Source of the DNA: Insolitispirillum peregrinum | Lineage (GTDB): Bacteria > Pseudomonadota > Alphaproteobacteria > Rhodospirillales > Rhodospirillaceae | Direction: 5' to 3' | Assembly (NCBI RefSeq): GCF_900156605.1 | Contig: NZ_FTOA01000001.1 | Span: 496,001-560,000 of the forward strand | Length of the DNA: 64,000 bases | Part shown: piece by piece, positions 1 through 7,969 of the stretch | Layout: every line of letters starts with the position of its first letter | How positions within the stretch are numbered: the stretch's first letter is position 1 | Notes under the pieces: model-generated | Told to the model about the DNA's origin: nothing | Databases searched by the model: none | The model's input: the letters and a program-made list of their open reading frames with translations, nothing else | Program-made: the position numbers and the translations under genes

Positions 1-252
1 TTCCGGGCGGCACGGGCTGATGTGCGCGTGTGGTCGGCGGCGGCGGCGGGCATCGAAGACATGACCCGTTGCGGCCTGCGCGGCTCGCCGACGGTGGTGA
101 AGAAGGTCTTTGCCCCCAAGGCGCGCGCCCAGAAGGCCAGGCCGGTGGACGGCGAAGGGGCCGAGGCGCTGGCTGCTGCGGCCATCGAAGCGATCTTCGC
201 CAGCCAGCCCAAGCTGGAAAGCGATCTTCTGAAGCAGTCTGCCGGGTACTGA
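1..252 (+). CDS. fixA: FixA, electron transfer flavoprotein beta subunit (3' end only)
   Basis: This is the C-terminal part of the electron transfer flavoprotein beta subunit; the 5' end lies outside the window. FixA pairs with FixB to form an ETF heterodimer that passes electrons from the NADH pool through FixC towards ferredoxin/flavodoxin and nitrogenase. The visible residues include GSPTVVKKVFAP and an alanine-rich C-terminal helix typical of the family. It ends with TGA at 250-252, 46 bp before fixB. The assignment rests mainly on its position directly ahead of unmistakable fixB, fixC and fixX. Confidence 0.88.
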   Translation, partial: FRAARADVRVWSAAAAGIEDMTRCGLRGSPTVVKKVFAPKARAQKARPVDGEGAEALAAAAIEAIFASQPKLESDLLKQSAGY

Positions 253-298
253 TCGCGCGGCGCAATCAGCAACAGGTCTTTGAAGAGGGGTTCCGAAC

Positions 299-1390
299 AT
301 GAGCGCAGACAACAAGCCCGCAAGCAGCCGCGCCGGAATGAAGAAGCAGCTTCCCGAAAAGTTCATCAACTACAAGCACGTTTGGGTGTTTGTCGAACTG
401 GAACGCGGGGAAGTCCACCCGGTGTCGTGGGAACTGCTGGGGGAAGGCCGCAAGCTGGCCGACAAGCTGGGCGTGCAACTGGCCGGGGTGGTGATGGGTC
501 CGCCTGCCGCGACCACCCGCGCGGCGGTCGAGGGCTCTTATCGCTATGGCGCCGATACGGTCTATCTGATGGAAGACCCGTTGCTGACCGATTACCGCAA
601 CGAGCCGTTCACCAAGGCGATGACCGATCTGGTCAACACCTATCAGCCGGAAATCCTGTTGCTGGGGGCCACCACCCTGGGCCGCGATCTGGCGGGCTCG
701 GTGGCGACCACGCTGGCGACCGGCCTGACTGCCGACTGCACCGAGCTGGCGATTGACGATGAAGGCTCGCTGGCGGCAACCCGCCCGACCTTTGGCGGCT
801 CGCTGCTGTGTACCATTCACACGCTGAACTTCCGCCCGCAGATGGCCACCATCCGCCCGCGCGTGATGGCGATGCCCGAAGCGAAAGACGGCGAGGTGAG
901 TGGCGGGCTGATCGAAGTGCCGCTGAACATGAAAGAAGACGATGTGATCACCAAGATCCTCGACTTCATCGCCGACAACACCACCAACAAGGCGCAGTTG
1001 GCCTATGCCGATGTGGTGGTTGCCGGTGGCATGGGGCTGGGCAAGCCGGAAAACTTCAAGCTGGTCAAGGATCTGGCGGAAGTGCTGGGGGCCGAATACG
1101 GCGGCTCGCGTCCGCTGGTGCAAAAGGGCTGGATCGACTCGGACCGCCAGATTGGCCAGACCGGCAAGACCATCCGTCCGAAGCTGTACATTGCCGCCGG
1201 GATTTCCGGGGCCATCCAGCATCGCGTGGGGGTGGAAGGTGCCGACCTGATCCTGGCAATCAACACTGATCCCAACGCCCCGATCATGGACTTCGCCCAT
1301 CTCGCCATCATTGGCGATGCGATGACCATTCTGCCCGCCCTGACCGAAGCGTTCCGCAAGCGCCTGTCGGTCAACCGGATGGCCGGTTAA
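299..1390 (+). CDS. fixB: FixB, electron transfer flavoprotein alpha subunit
   Basis: This is a 363-residue ETF alpha subunit, the usual FixB length. It has an N-terminal ETF alpha/beta domain (about residues 20-210, with [20 protein letters not shown]) and a C-terminal FAD-binding domain. The FAD domain carries the conserved [11 protein letters not shown] and the [20 protein letters not shown] segment, followed by [20 protein letters not shown]. The ATG is preceded by a GAAGAGGGG ribosome site. The gene is followed 22 bp later by fixC on the same strand. Together with FixA, FixC and FixX it forms the membrane-associated bifurcating complex that makes low-potential electrons for nitrogen fixation; some members serve other low-potential reactions. 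Confidence 0.96.
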   Translation: MSADNKPASSRAGMKKQLPEKFINYKHVWVFVELERGEVHPVSWELLGEGRKLADKLGVQLAGVVMGPPAATTRAAVEGSYRYGADTVYLMEDPLLTDYRNEPFTKAMTDLVNTYQPEILLLGATTLGRDLAGSVATTLATGLTADCTELAIDDEGSLAATRPTFGGSLLCTIHTLNFRPQMATIRPRVMAMPEAKDGEVSGGLIEVPLNMKEDDVITKILDFIADNTTNKAQLAYADVVVAGGMGLGKPENFKLVKDLAEVLGAEYGGSRPLVQKGWIDSDRQIGQTGKTIRPKLYIAAGISGAIQHRVGVEGADLILAINTDPNAPIMDFAHLAIIGDAMTILPALTEAFRKRLSVNRMAG

Positions 1391-1412
1391 CCCCAGTACG
1401 GAGATCACCACA

Positions 1413-2714
1413 ATGACCGAGAAATTTGATGCGATCGTGGTTGGTGCCGGTCCTTCGGGGAACGCCGCCGCCTATACCATGGCCAAGGCCGGCCTGAAGG
1501 TTTTGCAGATCGAACGGGGGGAGTATCCCGGTTCAAAGAACGTGCAGGGCGCCATCCTGTACGCCGACGCGCTGGAAAAAATCATCCCCGACTTCCGCGA
1601 AGATGCGCCGCTGGAACGCCACATCATCGAACAGCGTCTGTGGATGCTGGATGATCAGTCGTACATGGGCACCCACTATCGTTCGGACAAGTTCAACGAA
1701 GAACGCCCGAACCGCTACACCATCATCCGCGCCCAGATCGACAAGTGGTTCTCGAAAAAGGTCAAGGAAGCCGGGGCGCTGGTGATCTGTGAAACCACGG
1801 TGACCGATCTGCTGAAAGACGCGGCGGGCAAGGTGATCGGGGTGCGTACCGACCGTGAAAACGGTGACATTTTCGCCGACGTGGTGGTTCTGTGCGACGG
1901 CGTGAACTCGCTGCTGGCCCAGCGCGCCGGGTTCCGCGCCGAGCTGAAGCCCGAGCATGTGGCGCTGGCGGTGAAGGAAATGCATTTCCTGCCGCGTGAC
2001 GTGATTGACGAACGTTTTAACGTCAAGGGTGAAGAAGGTGTGGTGATCGAAATCGCCGGCACCGTGACCAGTGGCATGGTCGGGACCGCTTTCATCTACA
2101 CCAACGGGGAAAGCCTGGCGGTCGGGATTGGCTGTCTGGTGTCGGATTTCAAGAAAACCGGTGAGACCCCCTATGCCCTGCTGGAGCGGTTCAAGAACCA
2201 TCCGTCGATTGCGCCGCTGCTGAAGGGCTCGGAAGTCAAGGAATATGCTGCTCACCTGATCCCGGAAGGCGGTTATAAGGCCATTCCCAAGGTCTATGGC
2301 GACGGCTGGATGATCTGCGGCGATGCCGGGCAGTTCGTCAACGCCCTGCACCGCGAAGGCTCCAACATGGCGATGACCACTGGCCGTCTGGCGGCGGAAA
2401 CGGTGATGGCGCTGAAGGAGGCGGGCAAGCCGATGACCGACGCCAATCTGGCGGCCTACCGGCGCTCGCTGGAAGAAAGCTTCGTGATCAAGGACCTGAA
2501 GAAATACAAGGACCTGCCGGAGTTCCTGCACAAGAACACCCAGTTCTTCAGCGATTATCCGAACCTGCTGTCCAAGGCAGCCGAAACCTGGTTCCGCGTG
2601 GACGGGATCGACAAGAAGACCAAGGAAGGCCAGATGGTTCGTGGCTTTGTCAAGGCGCGCGGCTGGAGGGGCCTGCTTGGCGATGCTGTCAAGCTTGCCC
2701 GAGCCTGGCGCTAA
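1413..2714 (+). CDS. fixC: FixC, ETF-quinone oxidoreductase-like flavoprotein
   Basis: This is a 433-residue FAD-dependent dehydrogenase of the ETF:ubiquinone oxidoreductase family, the quinone-reacting partner in FixABCX. The N-terminus has the dinucleotide-binding motif [19 protein letters not shown] (about residues 9-27), followed by [14 protein letters not shown] second FAD contact is [21 protein letters not shown] near residue 300. A good GGAGAT ribosome site lies 7-12 bp before the ATG. The TAA stop (2712-2714) is one base away from a palindromic repeat (2716 onward) that separates fixC from fixX, so the downstream ferredoxin gene sits behind two hairpins. Confidence 0.96.
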   Translation: MTEKFDAIVVGAGPSGNAAAYTMAKAGLKVLQIERGEYPGSKNVQGAILYADALEKIIPDFREDAPLERHIIEQRLWMLDDQSYMGTHYRSDKFNEERPNRYTIIRAQIDKWFSKKVKEAGALVICETTVTDLLKDAAGKVIGVRTDRENGDIFADVVVLCDGVNSLLAQRAGFRAELKPEHVALAVKEMHFLPRDVIDERFNVKGEEGVVIEIAGTVTSGMVGTAFIYTNGESLAVGIGCLVSDFKKTGETPYALLERFKNHPSIAPLLKGSEVKEYAAHLIPEGGYKAIPKVYGDGWMICGDAGQFVNALHREGSNMAMTTGRLAAETVMALKEAGKPMTDANLAAYRRSLEESFVIKDLKKYKDLPEFLHKNTQFFSDYPNLLSKAAETWFRVDGIDKKTKEGQMVRGFVKARGWRGLLGDAVKLARAWR

Positions 2715-2715
2715 A

Positions 2716-2820
2716 GCAAATCCCGAGCAGATGGCTCCATCTGCGACGACGTATTTGCTGAAAATACAATGCGTTAGAGCATTTGGAGTGATCCAGGGAG
2801 AACGGAAAATGCTCTAACGC
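2716..2820. repeat. Two-hairpin intergenic repeat (family 1, long form) between fixC and fixX
   Basis: The first hairpin (2716-2758) begins GCAAATCCCGAGCAGATGG and closes with CCATCTGCGACGACGTATTTGC-type sequence. The second has perfect 14-bp arms, GCGTTAGAGCATTT at 2771-2784 and AAATGCTCTAACGC at 2807-2820. The same two-part unit recurs at 49581-49681, and the first hairpin alone occurs three times at 18110-18258. It sits inside the fixC-fixX transcript, so it could stabilise or attenuate the RNA. That role is inference. Confidence 0.85.
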
Positions 2821-2850
2821 AAACTCGCTGTTCTTATCGGAGGCTCGGCC

Positions 2851-3141
2851 ATGACCGTCCAGATCAAAGTTGAAGACAAGCTCTATCAGAACCGTTACCG
2901 CGTCGATGAAGGACGCCCGCACATCGCCATCAAGGATGCCGCCAAGTGCCAGAGCTGCACCGACAAGGCCTGCACCACCGCGTGCCCGGCGGCGTGTTAT
3001 GCGGCGGAAGACGGCGGGGTGACGGCGACGTTTGATGGTTGTCTGGAATGTGGAACCTGTCGTGTGATCTGTCAGGAAAACAGCAATATCGACTGGTTCT
3101 ATCCCCGTGGAGGGTACGGAATTCTCTACAAGTTCGGCTGA
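2851..3141 (+). CDS. fixX: FixX, ferredoxin-like protein
   Basis: This 96-residue ferredoxin-like protein is the last component of FixABCX. Cysteines fall in the pattern CQSC, then CTTACP, then CLECGTC and IC, enough to hold at least one [4Fe-4S] cluster; FixX proteins usually have a degenerate second site. A GGAGGC ribosome site precedes the ATG by 7 bp. FixX mediates electron transfer with FixC. A terminator hairpin follows at 3191, which closes the operon. Confidence 0.95.
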   Translation: MTVQIKVEDKLYQNRYRVDEGRPHIAIKDAAKCQSCTDKACTTACPAACYAAEDGGVTATFDGCLECGTCRVICQENSNIDWFYPRGGYGILYKFG

Positions 3142-3190
3142 TCTCCGGCGCTCTGTCGTGCGTCGGTGATGGGTGAACTTTTAGAGTGTG

Positions 3191-3230
3191 GCGTGGCGGT
3201 TGGTCTTGGGGGAGCGGCCGCCACGCTTCT
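3191..3230 (+). terminator. Rho-independent terminator after fixX
   Basis: The arms GCGTGGCGG (3191-3199) and CCGCCACGC (3218-3226) are exact reverse complements around an 18-nt loop, followed by TTCTTT. The position 50 bp after the fixX stop fits the end of the fix operon. Confidence 0.7.
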
Positions 3231-3345
3231 TTGCGTGTTGTATGTCTTAAGATGTAGGGAACAGTTTCATTTGTATATTTTAATTGTTGTGAATTATGGC
3301 GAATGCTAGGATGCCCTATCATACTCTATAGAAGAGGCTGCTGTT

Positions 3346-5298
3346 ATGGGCGCCGGTTTTTTTAAGGGACAAACATTTCGTATTCACTTGTTGACAATAT
3401 TTTTGTCAATTCTCTTTATTATTTGTGGCGCGCTGGTAACAATTAATGTCTATATGGGGCGCGATGCAGCCATCACGGTGGCGGAGCGCCACATGGGAAC
3501 GGCCATTGAAAGTATCTCTGAGAGAACCCAGGGCCTTTTTCGCGAAATACAGACATTCGTAAGGACAGCATCCGCCATGCGGGCACTCAGCATGCCGCCG
3601 GGAGTGGATGGGCATGTGATGTTGCCAATGCTTCTGGAGGCCATTCACAGTCTGAATGATGTCGATGGAATGTTTATTGGCTATGCGGATGGCAGCTTTT
3701 TGCATTTGGTTGACCTTGCCGATGCACCGGCGTGGCGCGAGCGCCTGCAGGCACCAGCCGAGGCTTCGCTGGCGGTGAGGACAATCCTTACCGATGAAAA
3801 TGGCAAACGCATTTCCCGCTGGACGTTCTTTAATGCCGATGAACGTTTTGTCGCGGATGGGCCGACGGAAGAGGCCTCTTATGATCCACGGGGACGGCCA
3901 TGGTACAAGGCTGCTTTGGATGTTGATGGTTTGGCATGGTCTGCGCCTTATGTGTTCGCCACCACCGGGCAAGTGGGGTTGACCGTATCCCGTCTGGTCG
4001 AAGGTGGTGGGGCGGTGATCGGTGTCGATATTACCCTTGATCAACTGTCGCAGTTCCTGGGGCAGCAAAAGATTTCCCGCTCCTCTGTTGCCGCAATCTT
4101 TAACCGCAGCGGCAACCTGTTGGTCCATCCTCAGCTCAAGGACTTTACCTTTAGTAATATTCAGACGCCCTATGGACAAAGTACGGCGATCATTATTGCA
4201 GATAATGATGATCATCTGATGAAGTCTGTCTATGATCTGAACCGGGAGAATGGGTGGATCAAGTCTCCCAGCTATGCCTTCAGCGTGGATGGGGAAAATT
4301 ATATCGGGTCTTCGCTGCCGCTGCCGTCAGAAATTGGCAACGGGATGGTGCTGACCATCTCGGCGCCGATCAGCGAAATCACTGCCAATGTCGATAAAAT
4401 TACGCGGGTGACGCTGTTCTTTTCCTTGTTGATCGTTCTGGTGTCGATCCCCCTGGTGGCGTATGTGGCGCGCAGTGTCAGTCAGTCCCTGACCGCTCTG
4501 GCGGCCGAGGCCGAACGTTTGCCACTGATGGACAATTCGGCACCGGCGCGCGTTTCCTCCAGAATTCGGGAGATCGGCAAGCTGGCCGAGGCACTGGCAA
4601 CCTCAAAGGCCGCCTTGAATACGTTTGGGCGTTATGTTCCAAAATCACTGGTACGCAAGATTGTCCAGTCGGGGGAAGAGCCGGTACTGGGAGGAGAACG
4701 CCGGATGGCGACCTTCCTGTTCACTGACATCGAGGGATTTACCACCATTTCCGAAGAAATCCGGCCAGAGGAACTGATCGAGAGGCTATCCCGCTATTTC
4801 AGCCATATTTCACATGTGATCCACGATAATGGCGGGACCATCAACAAGTACATCGGCGATGCGGTGATGGCGATGTGGAATGCGCCCGAGCTGTGTGATA
4901 ACCATGCCGCAGCAGCCTGTCGGGCTGCCTTGCAGGCCCGCGACATTGTTGAGCGGTTCAACCACGACCTGATTGCTGCCGGAGAACCACCGTTCCGGAC
5001 CCGCTTTGGAGTGCATTGCGGGGATGTGGTTGTTGGTCACATCGGCGATAATGACCATATCGAATACACGGCGCTGGGAGATGCGGTGAACGTTTCGGCT
5101 CGCCTGGAGGGGCTGAACAAGACCTATGGCACGACCATTCTGGTCAGCGAAGCGGTTGTGGCCGAGCTGGGGGATGAGTTCGAGACCCGTTTCGTTGCTG
5201 CCGTTGCACCCAAAGGGCGCGCTGCCGAGGTCCGTGTCTATGAGCTGGTTTCCGCGCGATCGGTGGTGGCCTCTGTGTCGATGGGGGCGGCCGTCTGA
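3346..5298 (+). CDS. Cache-domain class III adenylate/guanylate cyclase
   Basis: This is a 650-residue membrane sensor that should make cAMP or cGMP. One transmembrane helix (about 11-33) leads into a periplasmic double-Cache-type sensor region with RGRPWYKAAL and DITLDQLSQFL. A second membrane helix (about 350-372) is followed by a HAMP-like linker and a class III cyclase domain from about residue 450. The two metal-binding aspartates are visible in FTDIEGFT and in YIGDAVMAMW. NKYIGD supplies the lysine and EYTALGDAVN the threonine at the purine-selecting positions, a pattern more typical of adenylate than guanylate cyclases. The ligand is unknown. The gene stands alone, and a MerR gene converges on its 3' end. 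Confidence 0.93.
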   Translation: MGAGFFKGQTFRIHLLTIFLSILFIICGALVTINVYMGRDAAITVAERHMGTAIESISERTQGLFREIQTFVRTASAMRALSMPPGVDGHVMLPMLLEAIHSLNDVDGMFIGYADGSFLHLVDLADAPAWRERLQAPAEASLAVRTILTDENGKRISRWTFFNADERFVADGPTEEASYDPRGRPWYKAALDVDGLAWSAPYVFATTGQVGLTVSRLVEGGGAVIGVDITLDQLSQFLGQQKISRSSVAAIFNRSGNLLVHPQLKDFTFSNIQTPYGQSTAIIIADNDDHLMKSVYDLNRENGWIKSPSYAFSVDGENYIGSSLPLPSEIGNGMVLTISAPISEITANVDKITRVTLFFSLLIVLVSIPLVAYVARSVSQSLTALAAEAERLPLMDNSAPARVSSRIREIGKLAEALATSKAALNTFGRYVPKSLVRKIVQSGEEPVLGGERRMATFLFTDIEGFTTISEEIRPEELIERLSRYFSHISHVIHDNGGTINKYIGDAVMAMWNAPELCDNHAAAACRAALQARDIVERFNHDLIAAGEPPFRTRFGVHCGDVVVGHIGDNDHIEYTALGDAVNVSARLEGLNKTYGTTILVSEAVVAELGDEFETRFVAAVAPKGRAAEVRVYELVSARSVVASVSMGAAV

Positions 5299-5332
5299 CG
5301 AGGACGCAGTATATCAGCCTGTGGTGGGTTGG

Positions 5333-5782
5333 TCAGGATGATGGAAGGTTGCCTTTCGCCTTTGCTTTCCCTGCCTGTCCACGTTTTTTGCTTCGTTTGC
5401 CCGCCACCTCCACCAGCCGCCGGAATGTCGGGCATTCCATGTGCGTCGGTGCGCGACAGTCTGCAACATGGCGGAGAGTGTCGCGCAATGCGGTCAGCTC
5501 GTGGATGTGCTGGTCGATTTCATCGGCCTTCTGGTGAAGAATGTCGCGCGGCAGGTTCGGCATGCCGTTCCGACCGAACATTCCGGCGATTTCGTCCAGC
5601 GAAAATCCGGCCGATTTCCCCATCGAAATCAATTTGAGCTGCAACAGGACCTCGGGCGGGAACTGTCGGCGCAAGCCATGCCGTGAGACCGAGGTAATCA
5701 GCCCGGCCTCCTCATAATAGCGCAGCGCCGAGGGCTTGAGTCCGCTTTGTGCCGCGACCTCTCCGATATCCAGAAATTTCAT
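5333..5782 (-). CDS. MerR-family transcriptional regulator
   Basis: This is a 149-residue MerR regulator. The N-terminal winged helix-turn-helix reads FLDIGEVAAQSGLKPSALRYYEEAGLI; the dimerisation helix follows, with two cysteines in DCRAPTHMECPTF. It lacks the CxxCxCx5C cluster of true SoxR, so redox sensing by [2Fe-2S] is not supported. I chose the ATG at 5782; a TTG four codons upstream would run into the operator. The gene is divergent from the MFS exporter at 5849 with only 66 bp between the start codons, which implies control of the exporter and of itself. Confidence 0.88.
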   Translation of the reverse strand: MKFLDIGEVAAQSGLKPSALRYYEEAGLITSVSRHGLRRQFPPEVLLQLKLISMGKSAGFSLDEIAGMFGRNGMPNLPRDILHQKADEIDQHIHELTALRDTLRHVADCRAPTHMECPTFRRLVEVAGKRSKKRGQAGKAKAKGNLPSS

Positions 5783-5788
5783 GCTTGA

Positions 5789-5806
5789 CCTCAACTTGGC
5801 TTGAAG
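5789..5806 (+). promoter_or_regulatory. Candidate MerR operator with sox-box-like dyad
   Basis: The sequence CCTCAACTTGGCTTGAAG is an imperfect dyad (CCTCAA...TTGAaG), very like the SoxR box of established MerR systems. A TTGACC -35-like element (5785-5790) overlaps its left side, as expected for MerR activators that act from within a long spacer. The -10 element is not convincing, so the exact promoter is uncertain. Confidence 0.5.
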
Positions 5807-5848
5807 TGGCAGCCTGCTTCAGAACCATACTTCAGGCAAGAGGACAAA

Positions 5849-7183
5849 ATGATGGAGCAGGCTGAACAACAGCGGGCGATGGGAGCGCAAACGGGGATCA
5901 TGGTGGCTTTGGCCTTGGCGATGCTGCTGGCCTCGCTCGGTACCAGTATCGCCAATATCGCATTGCCGACGCTGATCGAGGCATTTTCGGCACCGTTCGC
6001 GCAGGTGCAGAGTGTCGTGATTTCCTATCTTGCGGCCTTGACCGTCTCGACGGTCATCGCCGGGCGCCTTGGTGACACCTATGGGCTGAAACGCACGCTG
6101 GTCGGGGGGCTGATCGTTTTTGCAACCGCGTCCATTCTGTGCGCGGTTGCGCAGAATTTATGGTTCCTGAGTGCTGCCCGGGCCTTGCAAGGCGTCGGAG
6201 CGGCCTTTCTCATGACCCTTGCCATGGCATTAATGCGCCAGACAGCGAGCGAAACGCGCGTTGGTCGGGCAATGGGGCTGCTGGGTACCGTCTCGGCATT
6301 GGGAACGGCGCTTGGTCCTTCGCTGGGTGGCTTGCTGATTCCGGTGACGGGATGGCCGGGCATCTTTTGGGTGCAGGTTCCGTTGGCAATGCTTGCCCTG
6401 ATCCTTGCCCTCATCACCCTGCCGGGTGGGTTTGTCGGACGGGAAACAAAGGAAAAGGCGCGATCCACCCTCCGGTGGTTCATGGTGGATGGGGGCCTTG
6501 TGCGCAATCTTGCCATCAACATTCTGGTGGCTGCCGTCATGATGACGACGCTGGTGGTCGGCCCGTTCTATCTCGTCCTTGCCCTTGGGCTGGAGGCGAG
6601 GCAAACCGGGCTGATCATGGCGGTTGGCCCCGTTATTTCCATTGTCAGCGGGATTCCTGCCGGTCGGCTGGTTGATGTCTGGGGACGTGATCCCGTGTTG
6701 GCCCTCGGGTTGATCCTGCTGATGGTGGGGGCGTTGTTGCTGGCTTTTGTGCCGAATATGATGGGGGCCATCGGCTATCTGTTGTCCATCAGCGTGCTGA
6801 CGCCGGGCTATCAGCTTTTTCAGGCGGCCAACAATACGGCCGCGTTGGCCGATGTGCCGAAAGATCAGCGCGGTACTGTTTCCGGCCTGCTCACCCTGTC
6901 GCGCAATGTCGGCCTGATAGCGGGAGCATCGTTGATGGGCGCTGTTTTTACCTTTGGCGTTGGAAGCGGGCCGCTTACTGCTGCAACGGCTCCGGATGTC
7001 GCTGCCGGAATGCGGCTGACGTTTCTTTTGGCTGGCGCCATGATGATAGCCGCAATCGGGATTGCCTTTGGTCCTTCTTTCGGCACAGATCGGCGCAATG
7101 CTGTGGTCAGCCATCGACAGGATGTTGTGGGCCCTCGAGCAACAGTTGATAAAACGCCAGATCCAGCCAGCGACCAAACTTGA
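5849..7183 (+). CDS. MFS drug/solute exporter (EmrB/QacA-like)
   Basis: This 444-residue major facilitator protein is rich in hydrophobic helices. It shows the motif A region GRLGDTYGLKRTLVGG after helix 2, the ALQGVGAAFLMTLAMAL segment, and motif C GTVSALGTALGPSLGGLLI, which is typical of antiporters that export drugs. A second motif A-like GRLVDVWGRDPVLALG starts the second half. The first ATG at 5849 follows an AAGAGG ribosome site; an upstream in-frame ATG at 5801 would lie in the operator. The divergent MerR gene probably controls it. Its 3' end overlaps the convergent acetyltransferase gene by 77 bp. Confidence 0.9.
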   Translation: MMEQAEQQRAMGAQTGIMVALALAMLLASLGTSIANIALPTLIEAFSAPFAQVQSVVISYLAALTVSTVIAGRLGDTYGLKRTLVGGLIVFATASILCAVAQNLWFLSAARALQGVGAAFLMTLAMALMRQTASETRVGRAMGLLGTVSALGTALGPSLGGLLIPVTGWPGIFWVQVPLAMLALILALITLPGGFVGRETKEKARSTLRWFMVDGGLVRNLAINILVAAVMMTTLVVGPFYLVLALGLEARQTGLIMAVGPVISIVSGIPAGRLVDVWGRDPVLALGLILLMVGALLLAFVPNMMGAIGYLLSISVLTPGYQLFQAANNTAALADVPKDQRGTVSGLLTLSRNVGLIAGASLMGAVFTFGVGSGPLTAATAPDVAAGMRLTFLLAGAMMIAAIGIAFGPSFGTDRRNAVVSHRQDVVGPRATVDKTPDPASDQT

Positions 7184-7637
7184 AGCCGACCTGAGGCATG
7201 GTGCCAACGTGCTGAAAGCCGAGGCTTTGGTGCAAGGCGACGCTGCCGCTATTGGCAGCGTCAATGGCACCGACCACCGCATGAAAGCCCTGTGAATGGG
7301 CGGCACCGATGATTTCGCGCATCAAAATACGCCCCACTCCGTGGCCCCGGTGGTCTTTGTGGACATAGACCGAGTGTTCGACGGTGTATTTGTAGGCCGG
7401 AAATGCCCGGAATGCACCATAACTGCCAAAGCCAATCAGCGCACCGTCGTCATTCTCAATGCCAATGACGGGAAAATGCCCGGCGGTCTTGGCGGCGAAC
7501 CAGCTCCGCATGGTGTCCATGGTTCGTGGTTGATAGTCGTAGAGGGCGGTCGAGGTGAGAATGGCGTCGTTAAAGATATCCAGAATTTGGCTGGCGTGGC
7601 GGTCAAAGGTGCAGGCCACAATGGTCTGATTGCTCAT
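7107..7637 (-). CDS. GNAT-family N-acetyltransferase (phosphinothricin/methionine sulfoximine type)
   Basis: This 176-residue GNAT enzyme resembles the Pat/MnaT group that acetylates the amino group of phosphinothricin, methionine sulfoximine or related amino acids. The acetyl-CoA loop is HRGHGVGRILMREII, preceded by VYVHKD; the C-terminal NSGSVALHQSLGFQHVGTMPQVGFKFGRWLD is characteristic of this group. The ATG at 7637 has AGGAAAG upstream. It converges on the MFS gene, and the last 77 bp are coding on both strands. The substrate is inferred from the family. Confidence 0.88.
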   Translation of the reverse strand: MSNQTIVACTFDRHASQILDIFNDAILTSTALYDYQPRTMDTMRSWFAAKTAGHFPVIGIENDDGALIGFGSYGAFRAFPAYKYTVEHSVYVHKDHRGHGVGRILMREIIGAAHSQGFHAVVGAIDAANSGSVALHQSLGFQHVGTMPQVGFKFGRWLDLAFYQLLLEGPQHPVDG

Positions 7638-7702
7638 GGTGACTTTCCTGAAGTGGGCGTGTGCCGCAGCGGGTCTGGAGCATTGTGCGTTAAATGTGGC
7701 GC

Positions 7703-7876
7703 CACAGTACACGACAGTTGGTAAGTAAAGTGCAGGCTGCCGCCTGAAACCACTTGGGGCCTGAGGCCCCAAACCCCCATTTTTTCTTTCAATATCAATT
7801 CAATGGGGCCCGGGGCCTCAAGGCCCCGGCGAGGTGTGGAGCAGCGCTCCACGTCCTTGTTATTCAACTGTCGTGT
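7703..7876 (+). repeat. MITE-like element, copy 1 (family 2)
   Basis: This copy of about 174 bp starts CACAGTACACGACAG; its terminal inverted repeats are ACACGACAGTTG (7709-7720) and CAACTGTCGTGT (7865-7876). Internally it has GC-rich palindromes, including GGGGCCTGAGGCCCC, GGGGCCTCAAGGCCCC and GTGGAGCAGCGCTCCAC. There is no coding capacity. Other copies are at 23870-24048 (inverted), 25182-25270 (truncated) and 34912-35070. Confidence 0.8.
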
Positions 7877-7969
7877 TAGACCAGCGTACGTTAAATCTGA
7901 CGCAGGCACGCTGGGCCACATTGTTGTTGCGAAAACCGTTCCCCACTTTTCGTACAATACTCTCTAGAG
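7877..7969. repeat. Family 3 double-hairpin repeat at the 3' end of the histidine kinase gene
   Basis: The sequence contains GACGCAGGCACGCTG and TTGTTGTTGCGAAAACC, ending ACAATACTCTCTAGA. It matches the better preserved copy at 56858-56989. Read on the minus strand, its terminal TAG is the stop codon (7964-7966) of the adjacent kinase. It directly abuts MITE copy 1. Confidence 0.7.

Noticed and set aside
266-1411. Long open frame on the minus strand opposite fixB
   Set aside because: It is a high-GC antisense shadow: His/Gln/Arg-rich with no family features, while fixB on the plus strand is unmistakable.
5333-5794. MerR regulator as true SoxR
   Set aside because: The C-terminal four-cysteine cluster of SoxR is absent; only two spaced cysteines occur.
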